This document shows positions 1 to 4,759 of a stretch of 7,766 nucleotides of DNA, in pieces. Below the pieces are notes generated by a model that saw only the letters and a list, made by a program, of their open reading frames with translations, made no database searches and was not told the origin of the DNA. This stretch comes from an uncultured Ruaniaceae bacterium. Lineage in GTDB: Bacteria; Actinomycetota; Actinomycetes; Actinomycetales; Beutenbergiaceae. Both the position numbers and the translations under genes were made by a program. The stretch is taken from positions 1 to 7,766 of the forward strand of contig CALKWS010000163.1 of assembly GCA_938004115.1 (NCBI GenBank), read 5' to 3'. Within the stretch, counting starts at the first letter, position 1. Each line of letters starts with the position of its first letter.

Positions 1-2
1 GC

Positions 3-8
3 TACCAT
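3..8 (+). promoter_or_regulatory. Putative -10 element (TACCAT) for leaderless transcription
   Basis: TACCAT fits the actinobacterial TAnnnT -10 consensus. It ends six bases before the GTG at 15, which would put the transcription start on or next to the start codon. The -35 region lies outside the window. The same geometry recurs upstream of four other genes here. Confidence 0.45.
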
Positions 9-14
9 CGGAAC

Positions 15-308
15 GTGATCTTCAAGGCCGTGGGCGACGCACGCCCGTACCCCGACCATGGCCTGGACTCCGTCAAGGACTGGGCGGACATCCCGCCCCG
101 GCAGATCCGGCTGGATGAATTGATCACCACCAAGGCCACGCTGGACCTGCGCAGCCTGCTCGCGGAGGACTCCACCTTCTACGGGGACCTGTTCGCCCAT
201 GTGGTGCAGTGGCGGGGCGACCTCTACCTCGAGGACGGCCTGCACCGGGCGCTGCGAGCCGCCCTGCAGCAGCGCAACATCCTGCACGCCCGGGTGCTGG
301 AACTGTGA
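15..308 (+). CDS. Small conserved actinobacterial protein with ParB/sulfiredoxin-like DGxHR motif (often labelled VapB-family antitoxin)
   Basis: A 97-residue protein starting at GTG. Its character is that of a conserved actinobacterial family which, from memory, databases often label 'type II toxin-antitoxin system VapB family antitoxin'. What is visible: an N-terminal segment (FKAVGDARPYP), a central IPPRQIRLDEL strand-like segment (about residues 26-36), an acidic LLAEDSTFYGDLF stretch (48-60), and a C-terminal LEDGLHRALRAA helix (72-83) ending in HARVLEL. The DGxHR motif (residues 74-78) followed by a helix and a final beta strand resembles the substrate loop of ParB-like/sulfiredoxin folds more than a VapB ribbon-helix-helix or AbrB fold. 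No PIN-domain toxin lies beside it, so an antitoxin role has no support here. The start is chosen because TACCAT sits exactly six bases upstream, as expected for a leaderless message. The coding call is strong; the function is unknown. Confidence 0.85.
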   Translation: MIFKAVGDARPYPDHGLDSVKDWADIPPRQIRLDELITTKATLDLRSLLAEDSTFYGDLFAHVVQWRGDLYLEDGLHRALRAALQQRNILHARVLEL

Positions 309-351
309 GGCCGGCCGGCGTGAGCGCCCGCACCGCCGCCGCGTTGTCGGA

Positions 352-357
352 TACGGT
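352..357 (+). promoter_or_regulatory. Putative -10 element (TACGGT) for the LytR_C gene, leaderless geometry
   Basis: TACGGT, preceded by GA, matches TAnnnT and ends six bases before the GTG at 364. No ribosome binding site is visible in front of that GTG, which agrees with leaderless translation. No convincing -35 hexamer is seen at 16-19 bases upstream. Confidence 0.45.
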
Positions 358-363
358 TCTGCC

Positions 364-1035
364 GTGAGCTCGATCGACGCCAAACGCGCCCACGAGGCAC
401 GTGAAGCCCGCCGCCGGCACCTGCAGCAGCGGCAGACGGTGATCTTCGGATCGCTGATCGCCGGCCTGCTCGTGATCGGCCTCGGAGCCGGCGCGGTGTG
501 GGCCGGGATCCTGCCCGCCCCGATCAGCATCCCGATCCAGTCACCCGAACCCGACGACCTCGCCCCGCCCGCCCCGTGCCCGCCGGAGGGCGCGCTGCCG
601 GTGCCGATGAACGAGATCTCGGTGAACGTGCTCAACGGCACCAACCAGTCCGGGCTGGCCGCCTCCACCGCGGCGGGTCTGGCCGAACGCGGCGCCGTGA
701 TCGGCGATGAGGCCAACGCCCCGGTCGGTTTCGAGGGCATCGCCCGGATCGTCACCGGTCCCACCGCGGTGACCGACGCCTACACCGTTGCCGCGCACTT
801 CCCCGAGGCGGTCATCGAACTGGACTCGCGCACCGAGGACGTGCTCACCCTCACCGTCGGCGAGGGGTTCGACGGTCTGCTGCCGCAGGAGTCGGTGGAA
901 CTGGACGATGAGGTGCCGCTGACGCCGCTGCCCGGGTGCCAGCCGGTGCAGTTGGAGGACGACGGCGAAGGCGGCGACGGCGAGAGCGAGGGCGGCGAGG
1001 GCGACGGCGGCGGGAGCGACGACGGCGATGAGTAG
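364..1035 (+). CDS. LytR C-terminal domain (LytR_C) membrane-anchored protein with acidic tail
   Basis: A 223-residue protein. A charged cytoplasmic N-terminus (KRAHEAREARRRHLQQRQ) is followed by one transmembrane helix (about residues 26-48), a proline-rich linker (51-82, with CPP), then the LytR_C fold opening with EISVNVLNGTNQSGLA (84-99) and running to about residue 171. The tail from about 197 is almost pure Asp, Glu, Gly and Ser. LytR_C domains occur at the end of LytR-CpsA-Psr cell-wall ligases and also alone on single-pass proteins like this one; the catalytic LCP domain is absent. It is probably displayed outside the membrane; the exact role is unknown. GTG 364 is preferred over upstream starts because the family-like sequence begins there and a -10 hexamer sits just before it. 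DUF4190 follows eight bases after the stop, suggesting one operon. Confidence 0.9.
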   Translation: MSSIDAKRAHEAREARRRHLQQRQTVIFGSLIAGLLVIGLGAGAVWAGILPAPISIPIQSPEPDDLAPPAPCPPEGALPVPMNEISVNVLNGTNQSGLAASTAAGLAERGAVIGDEANAPVGFEGIARIVTGPTAVTDAYTVAAHFPEAVIELDSRTEDVLTLTVGEGFDGLLPQESVELDDEVPLTPLPGCQPVQLEDDGEGGDGESEGGEGDGGGSDDGDE

Positions 1036-1051
1036 AGCCGGCGATGAGTAG
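1023..1051 (+). repeat. 13-bp direct repeat spanning the LytR_C stop and the DUF4190 start
   Basis: CGGCGATGAGTAG occurs perfectly at 1023-1035 and again at 1039-1051 (period 16). The first copy is the last codons and TAG stop of the LytR_C gene (Gly-Asp-Glu-stop). The second is read in a different frame and supplies the ATG AGT AG start of the next gene. Confidence 0.9.
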
Positions 1052-1388
1052 CCCGACGCCGCGCCTCCTGCCCGACTCGGCACCGTTCGTCAACGAGTTC
1101 ACCCGGCCGCTACCGGACCCGGCGGTCACCTTCTCCGGGCCGGGCTACTACTCCCCCGCCCCACGCACCAGCGGGTTCGCCACCGCGGCGCTGCTGGCGT
1201 CCCTGGTCGGCGTGATCGTGGGGTTCGTGGCACCGCTGGCGGTCATCTTCGGCCACCTGGGCGTGCACCACACCCGCAACAACGAGCGCACCGGGCGGGG
1301 CATGGCGATGGGCGGGATGATCCTGGGGTACGCCGTGAGCCTGTTCTGGGCCGTGCTGGTGACCACCGTGTGGCTCACCTCGTCGTGA
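1044..1388 (+). CDS. DUF4190-like small membrane protein
   Basis: A 114-residue protein. The first 40 residues are rich in proline and serine and probably disordered (SSPTPRLLPDS, GPGYYSPAP). Two hydrophobic helices follow, at about 44-70 and 87-111, joined by a short basic loop (HTRNNERTGRGMAMGG). The loop plus the start of helix 2 matches the DUF4190 pattern of G-hydrophobic-R-GRGMA-hydrophobic-GG-hydrophobic-LGY. The function of the family is not known; members are often found in actinobacterial envelope contexts. The ATG at 1044 lacks a clear ribosome binding site. It lies eight bases after the LytR_C stop, so translation may depend on reinitiation. Its TGA stop overlaps the GTG of the amidotransferase gene by four bases. 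Confidence 0.85.
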   Translation: MSSPTPRLLPDSAPFVNEFTRPLPDPAVTFSGPGYYSPAPRTSGFATAALLASLVGVIVGFVAPLAVIFGHLGVHHTRNNERTGRGMAMGGMILGYAVSLFWAVLVTTVWLTSS

Positions 1389-2119
1389 AACCCTTCCTGC
1401 TCATCTCCACGCGCGCCGAGGACGAGGCGGCCGATAACGAGTACGCCGCCTTCCTGACCTACGGCGAGCTGCGACCCGAGGAGCTCCACCGCGTCCGCGC
1501 CGAGGCCGCACCGCTGCCGCCGATCGACCTCGAGCGCTACTCCGGGGTGATCGTGGGTGGCAGCCCGTACACCTTCTCCGATCCCGAGGAGCACAAACCG
1601 CTCGTGCAGCGGCGGGTGGAAGCCGAGCTCCAGCGCCTGCTGGATGACGTCGTCGCGCGTGACTTCCCGTTCCTGGGTGCCTGTTACGGGATCTCCACCC
1701 TCGGCGTCCACCAGGGCGGTGTGGTGGACGGCACCTACGGGGAACCGGTGGGCGCGGTGCCGATCACATTGACCGACGACGGACGGGGCGATCCCCTCCT
1801 GGACGGCCTGCCGCCCACGTTCCAGGCCTACGTGGGCCACAAGGAGGCACTGCGGCAGGTGCCGCCCGGCGCGGTGCTGCTCGCGCATTCCCCCGCGTGC
1901 CCGGTGCAGATGTTCCGGGTGGGCCAGAACATGTACGCCACCCAGTTCCACCCCGAACTGGACCTGCCGGGGCTCCTGACGCGGCTCGCGGTCTACGACC
2001 GTCACGGGTACTACCCGCCGGAGGAGCAGACCGCCCTGTTCGGCGCGCTGGAACGGACCTCGGTGCAGCACCCGCCGGCGATCCTGCGGAACTTCACCGC
2101 GCGTTACGCCCGCGGCTGA
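1385..2119 (+). CDS. Class I glutamine amidotransferase (GATase1) domain protein
   Basis: A 244-residue stand-alone class I amidotransferase. The nucleophile elbow is FLGACYGIS with Cys100, and the catalytic His189 and Glu191 are in QFHPELD, so the Cys-His-Glu triad is complete. VIVGGSPYTFSD (55-66) matches the GGS-type oxyanion region and YVGHKEAL (149-156) the conserved GHK segment. Such proteins release ammonia from glutamine for a synthetase partner or act as GuaA-like stand-alone hydrolases of unknown substrate; no synthetase domain is fused here. The start is placed at GTG 1385 because it overlaps the preceding stop as GTGA and the protein then opens MKPFLLIS, a normal first beta strand. 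An in-frame GTG at 1370 would add five residues. The gene ends four bases from the convergent permease gene. Confidence 0.9.
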   Translation: MKPFLLISTRAEDEAADNEYAAFLTYGELRPEELHRVRAEAAPLPPIDLERYSGVIVGGSPYTFSDPEEHKPLVQRRVEAELQRLLDDVVARDFPFLGACYGISTLGVHQGGVVDGTYGEPVGAVPITLTDDGRGDPLLDGLPPTFQAYVGHKEALRQVPPGAVLLAHSPACPVQMFRVGQNMYATQFHPELDLPGLLTRLAVYDRHGYYPPEEQTALFGALERTSVQHPPAILRNFTARYARG

Positions 2120-2123
2120 ACCC

Positions 2124-2873
2124 TCAACGATCGAGTTCCAGCCGCTGCCAACCCAACCAGGTGAGCGGGACGAACACGGCCGGGACCGCGATCGCGAGCG
2201 CGACCTGGATTCCGGACACCTGCGCCGGATCCAGCGCCCACAGCGCCGGGGCCGCCAAGGGGAACCAGCCCCCGGCGCCGGCCAGCACGCCGACCTGGGC
2301 CAGGGCGACCAGCCCGATGGTGCAGCCCACCCCAGCGAGCACCGAGCGGGCGAGGGTGGCGACCCACGCCACCGGGACCACCACTGCCCCGGTGAGGACG
2401 CCCAGGGCGAGATGGCGCCCCAGGCCGGCCCAGATGCTCGGCGTTGGGGCACCGTAGCCGAGAGCCACACCGAGCAGTCCCAGGGCGGCGGTCAGCACCA
2501 GGCTCACTGCCACCACCCAGAGCCCGTACACGGCGTGTTTGGCCACCGCGATCCGTCCCCTGCTCACCGGCAGCGCGAACAACCCGGTGATGGTGCCGTC
2601 GGTGAACTCCCGCCCGAGCATCCAGGTGAGCACCACACCGAAGCCGACCATGCCGCCGGCGGCGGTGATCTGCGTACCGGTAGCCAGCAAGCCCGGCCAG
2701 TCCGGGGTGGCGTGCGGCCCCACCTGGGCGATCACGTCCTCGTTACCGCTACGCACCGCGGCGGCGATCCCGCCCACCAGCGCGAGGGTGCCCCCGATCA
2801 GCGCCACCGAGGCAATGGCCCCCACCAGCGACCGGGCGAGTTTCAGCGCCTCCACCCGCCCCGCCGCGATCAT
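2124..2873 (-). CDS. ABC-2 type transporter permease
   Basis: A 249-residue integral membrane protein with six predicted helices (about 16-38, 64-86, 112-138, 152-174, 178-200, 221-243). After helix 2 comes GREFTDGTITGLFALPVSR (87-105), the cytosolic coupling segment typical of ABC-2 exporter permeases (GREF..GT...LFALPVSR). It probably works as a dimer with the ATPase encoded just upstream, exporting an unknown substrate. The ATG overlaps the ATPase stop as ATGA, and GGGGAGAG precedes it as a ribosome binding site, so translation should be coupled. That makes the upstream frameshift relevant: loss of the ATPase reading frame could lower expression of this gene. The permease frame itself is intact. 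Confidence 0.9.
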   Translation of the reverse strand: MIAAGRVEALKLARSLVGAIASVALIGGTLALVGGIAAAVRSGNEDVIAQVGPHATPDWPGLLATGTQITAAGGMVGFGVVLTWMLGREFTDGTITGLFALPVSRGRIAVAKHAVYGLWVVAVSLVLTAALGLLGVALGYGAPTPSIWAGLGRHLALGVLTGAVVVPVAWVATLARSVLAGVGCTIGLVALAQVGVLAGAGGWFPLAAPALWALDPAQVSGIQVALAIAVPAVFVPLTWLGWQRLELDR

Positions 2874-3663
2874 CTCTCCCCCTGTGGGCCCGGCTCCTGC
2901 GGTGGGCCCGGCTCCCCCGGCGGGCCCGGCTCCAGCGGCGGGTCCGGATCCAGGCCCCGGCGGGCGTCCCGGCGCTCATCGTCGGCGAGCACCGTCCGGA
3001 AGAACACTCGCTCCAGATCCGCGGCGGTCGGGTCCAGGTCCCCGATCAACCGGCCGCGGTTGAGCACCACGATCCGGTCGGCGATCCGCGCCACCTCGTC
3101 CAGGTGATGGCTGCTGATGAGCACCCCTGCACCAGCCGCGGCGCGCTGCCGGAGGACCTCACGCAGCACGATCACCGCCGCGGGGTCCAGGCCACTGCTC
3201 GGCTCGTCCAGCACGATGAGTCGCGGCCGGTGCCCGAGCGCGGCGGCCAGACCCACCCGCTGCCGGTTGCCCAACGACAGGTGCCGGAAACGCCGATCGG
3301 CCACCGGGGTCAGCGTCCAGCGCTGCAGCACCGCCTCCACATCTGCGGTCGGCACCCCGCGCAACCGCGCCACGATCCGCAGGTTCTCCCGCGCGGTGCG
3401 CTCGGGATAGGCCGGCGGCGCCCCACCAGCGCGCCGACCTCCCGCCACCGGGAGGCGGGCAGGGCCGGGAGCGGCTCGCCGAACAGGCGGGCGCCGCCCG
3501 TCCCTGGCCGCAGCATCCCCAGGGCGAGGCGCATCAGGGTGGTCTTCCCCGCCCCGTTCAGCCCGATCAGCGCCACCACCTGCCCGGACGGGACGTGCAG
3601 ATCCACCTCCCGCACCCCGGCCCCGTTGGCGAACTCGCGGCTGACCCGGTCCAGGACGAGCAT
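2870..3663 (-). pseudogene. ABC transporter ATP-binding protein, frameshifted by one missing base
   Basis: The two halves lie in different frames. From ATG at 3663 the first encodes MLVLDRVSREF, Walker A GLNGAGKTT (34-42) and about 80 residues to VGALV. It then runs into nonsense and stops near 3310. The second frame resumes with APPAYPERTARENL and has the signature LSLGNRQRV, Walker B LIVLDEP, the D-loop SGLD and the switch His in SSHHLDE. Adding one base near 3420-3424 gives a continuous 264-residue protein with the Q-loop segment LVEAPPAYP, so the loss is one nucleotide. The upstream AGGGAGG (3674-3680) is a good ribosome binding site. The C-terminus is a repeated PGPPxE tail. The cause may be a real mutation, a sequencing error in a C4 run, or ribosomal slippage on G-GGG. 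Its partner is the overlapping permease. Confidence 0.85.
2884..2955 (-). repeat. Four-copy 18-bp tandem repeat coding a Pro-Gly-Glu tail
   Basis: Four units at 2884-2901, 2902-2919, 2920-2937 and 2938-2955 follow the plus-strand pattern GYGGGYCCGGMTCC plus four variable bases. Read on the minus strand they encode six-residue units (LDPDPP, LEPGPP, GEPGPP, QEPGPQ) that form the end of the ATPase. The outermost unit is the most diverged. Confidence 0.85.
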
Positions 3664-3673
3664 GGAACATCGG

Positions 3674-3680
3674 CCTCCCT
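3674..3680 (-). promoter_or_regulatory. Ribosome binding site of the ABC ATPase gene
   Basis: On the minus strand AGGGAGG lies ten bases before the ATG at 3663. A second ATG at 3670 is only three bases from it but opens a frame without ABC motifs, so 3663 is taken as the start. Confidence 0.55.
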
Positions 3681-3729
3681 CGTCGTTGCGGCCCATGATG
3701 GCACCACGGCGACGCGGCGGGCCGAGGAG

Positions 3730-3735
3730 TAGGCT
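3730..3735 (+). promoter_or_regulatory. Putative -10 element (TAGGCT) for the AraC gene
   Basis: TAGGCT matches TAnnnT. A start about seven bases downstream would give a leader of about 28 bases carrying the AGGAG ribosome binding site. It lies in the 106-base divergent gap between the ABC ATPase and AraC genes. No clear -35 is seen. Confidence 0.35.
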
Positions 3736-3760
3736 CGGGTTCCCCGACCGAACCCTTCCC

Positions 3761-3765
3761 AGGAG
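3761..3765 (+). promoter_or_regulatory. Ribosome binding site (AGGAG) fixing the AraC start
   Basis: AGGAG lies four bases before the GTG at 3770. It decides the start within a reading frame that stays open far upstream. Confidence 0.6.
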
Positions 3766-3769
3766 CGCC

Positions 3770-4165
3770 GTGAATCCCCGCGAGGACCAGAACCGCAGGT
3801 TGCTGCGCGCCCGGGATGCGATGGACCGCGACTTCGCCGAGCCGCTGGACGTCCCGAGCCTGGCCCGGGTAGCGCTGATGTCCCCGGCGCACTTCTCCCG
3901 CCAGTTCCGCGCCACCTTCGGTCAGACCCCGCACCGGTACCTGCAACGACGCCGGATCGAGCGGGCCTGCGCGCTGCTGCGGGACACCGACCTGAGCGTC
4001 ACCGACATCAGTTACGCCGTCGGGTTCGACAGCCTGGGCACGTTCAGCCGCACCTTCACCGCCGTCCTGGGCCGCTCGCCGTCGGCCTACCGGAGGCAGA
4101 CCGGTCCGTTAACCGCGCCGGTGTGCTTCGTCAAGGACTGGACCCGGCAGAGCAGTTTCGGATAA
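3770..4165 (+). CDS. AraC family transcriptional regulator, DNA-binding domain only
   Basis: A 131-residue protein that is essentially one AraC/XylS DNA-binding domain. The first helix-turn-helix spans about 28-48 (VPSLARVALMSPAHFSRQF). The second spans about 76-98, with the family hallmark ISYAVGFDSLGTFSRTF followed by LGRSPSAYRR. There is no N-terminal sensor domain. The C-terminal tail has CFVKDWTR and SSFG, which I recall as recurrent in actinobacterial AraC proteins encoded beside VOC genes; its role is unknown. GTG 3770 is chosen for the AGGAG ribosome binding site; the frame upstream of it is a shadow over the ABC gene. It lies 35 bases before the VOC gene, and this pairing suggests control of that gene. 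A signal may reach it through the tail or by expression level. Confidence 0.88.
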   Translation: MNPREDQNRRLLRARDAMDRDFAEPLDVPSLARVALMSPAHFSRQFRATFGQTPHRYLQRRRIERACALLRDTDLSVTDISYAVGFDSLGTFSRTFTAVLGRSPSAYRRQTGPLTAPVCFVKDWTRQSSFG

Positions 4166-4187
4166 GCACCTGCGCCACCACCGCGCC

Positions 4188-4193
4188 TACCGT
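4188..4193 (+). promoter_or_regulatory. Putative -10 element (TACCGT) for the VOC gene, leaderless geometry
   Basis: TACCGT fits TAnnnT and ends seven bases before the ATG at 4201. No ribosome binding site precedes that ATG. This would give the VOC gene its own promoter, which the AraC protein could act on. Confidence 0.4.
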
Positions 4194-4200
4194 GATCCGC

Positions 4201-4665
4201 ATGTTGACACGCATAGGCATTCACGGAATATACGTTCTCGACCAGGACGAGGCGCTGGACTTCTACGTCGGCAAACTCGGCCTGGAGGTCACCAGCGATG
4301 TAGACATGGGCTTCATGCGCTGGCTCACCGTCGCACTGCCGTCGGACCCCGATCGCCAGATCCTGCTGGAGGTGCCCGGCCCGCCGGCCATCTCCGCCGA
4401 CGACGCCGCCCGCGTCCGCGACCTGGTCACCAAGGGCGCCATGGGGGCGGTGGCGATGTTCACCACCGACGACTGCCACGCCACCTACGCCGCGCTGCGC
4501 GCCAAGGGCGTGGAGTTCACCCAGGAACCGGTGCAACAGCCCTACGGGATCGACTGCGCGCTGCGGGACCCGTTCGGCAACCACATCCGCATCACCCAAC
4601 CCACCGAGGCGGCTCCGATCACCGAGGAGGACCTGGCCCGCTGGCAGGCCGGCCCGCAGGGCTGA
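4201..4665 (+). CDS. VOC family protein (glyoxalase/bleomycin resistance fold)
   Basis: A 154-residue VOC-fold protein with two beta-alpha-beta-beta-beta modules. Module 1 opens with IHGIYVLDQDEALDFYVGKLGLEV (about 7-30) and includes RWLTVALP and ILLEVPG. Module 2 begins around AVAMFTTDDCHATYAAL (84-99) and ends in LRDPFGNHIRI (121-131). The family covers glyoxalases, dioxygenases and antibiotic-binding proteins. His8 and Glu57 could be metal ligands in module 1. The final strand has Arg where metal-dependent members usually have Glu, so the metal site may be incomplete; the substrate cannot be read from sequence. The ATG is preferred over the in-frame GTG at 4192 because the strand begins right after it and a -10 hexamer precedes it. 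The final codons and stop recur twice downstream. Confidence 0.88.
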   Translation: MLTRIGIHGIYVLDQDEALDFYVGKLGLEVTSDVDMGFMRWLTVALPSDPDRQILLEVPGPPAISADDAARVRDLVTKGAMGAVAMFTTDDCHATYAALRAKGVEFTQEPVQQPYGIDCALRDPFGNHIRITQPTEAAPITEEDLARWQAGPQG

Positions 4666-4705
4666 GCCCGCGCCGCAGGGCTGAGTCACGAGCCGCAAGG
4701 CTGAG
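4654..4705 (+). repeat. Three-copy 13-bp direct repeat spanning the VOC stop codon
   Basis: CCGCAGGGCTGAG occurs at 4654-4666 and 4673-4685, and with one change (CCGCAAGGCTGAG) at 4693-4705, at periods of 19 and 20. Copy 1 is the end of the gene (Pro-Gln-Gly-stop). Copy 3 is in the same frame as copy 1, so a ribosome reading through the stop would finish with the same Pro-Gln-Gly-stop. TCACSRGC-like sequence follows copies 2 and 3. Confidence 0.85.
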
Positions 4706-4733
4706 TCACCGCTAACCCCGCTGGCCCGCGGCC

Positions 4734-4739
4734 TAGTAT
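4734..4739 (+). promoter_or_regulatory. Putative -10 element (TAGTAT) for the phosphotransferase gene
   Basis: TAGTAT is the best -10 hexamer in the window and ends seven bases before the GTG at 4747. An inverted repeat begins on the next base, so the predicted transcription start lies inside it. Confidence 0.5.
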
Positions 4740-4759
4740 CGGGAGGGTGTTTCCTCCCG
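4740..4759 (+). promoter_or_regulatory. Perfect 7-bp inverted repeat around the phosphotransferase start codon
   Basis: CGGGAGG (4740-4746) pairs perfectly with CCTCCCG (4753-4759) across the loop GTGTTT, whose first three bases are the proposed start codon. Placed directly after the -10 hexamer, it could be a repressor operator. As RNA it could form only if transcription begins at or before 4740. GGGAGG resembles a ribosome binding site but has no spacing to the GTG. Confidence 0.5.

Noticed and set aside
328..349. TTGTCG at 344-349 as a -35 element for the LytR_C gene
   Set aside because: It is only two bases from the -10 hexamer, far from the usual 16-19 base spacing.
199..363. Upstream extension of the LytR_C frame
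   Set aside because: It overlaps the preceding gene in another frame and is Cys- and Arg-rich, unlike the true N-terminus starting at 364.
1148..2470. Long open frame on the minus strand opposite the DUF4190 and amidotransferase genes
   Set aside because: Its product is rich in Arg, Gly, Pro and Ser with no recognisable motif, and it mirrors the codon structure of the real plus-strand genes, a normal effect in GC-rich DNA.
3104..3769. Upstream extension of the AraC reading frame
   Set aside because: It is antisense to the ABC ATPase and lacks protein-like composition; AGGAG fixes the start at 3770.
4654..4705. Short spaced repeats resembling a CRISPR array
   Set aside because: Units are 13 bp with spacers of 6-7 bases, far too short, and the first copy is coding.
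4740..4759. The inverted repeat as a terminator of the VOC gene
   Set aside because: It lies downstream of a good -10 hexamer, contains the next start codon and has no T-tract, so an operator or start-site dyad is more likely.
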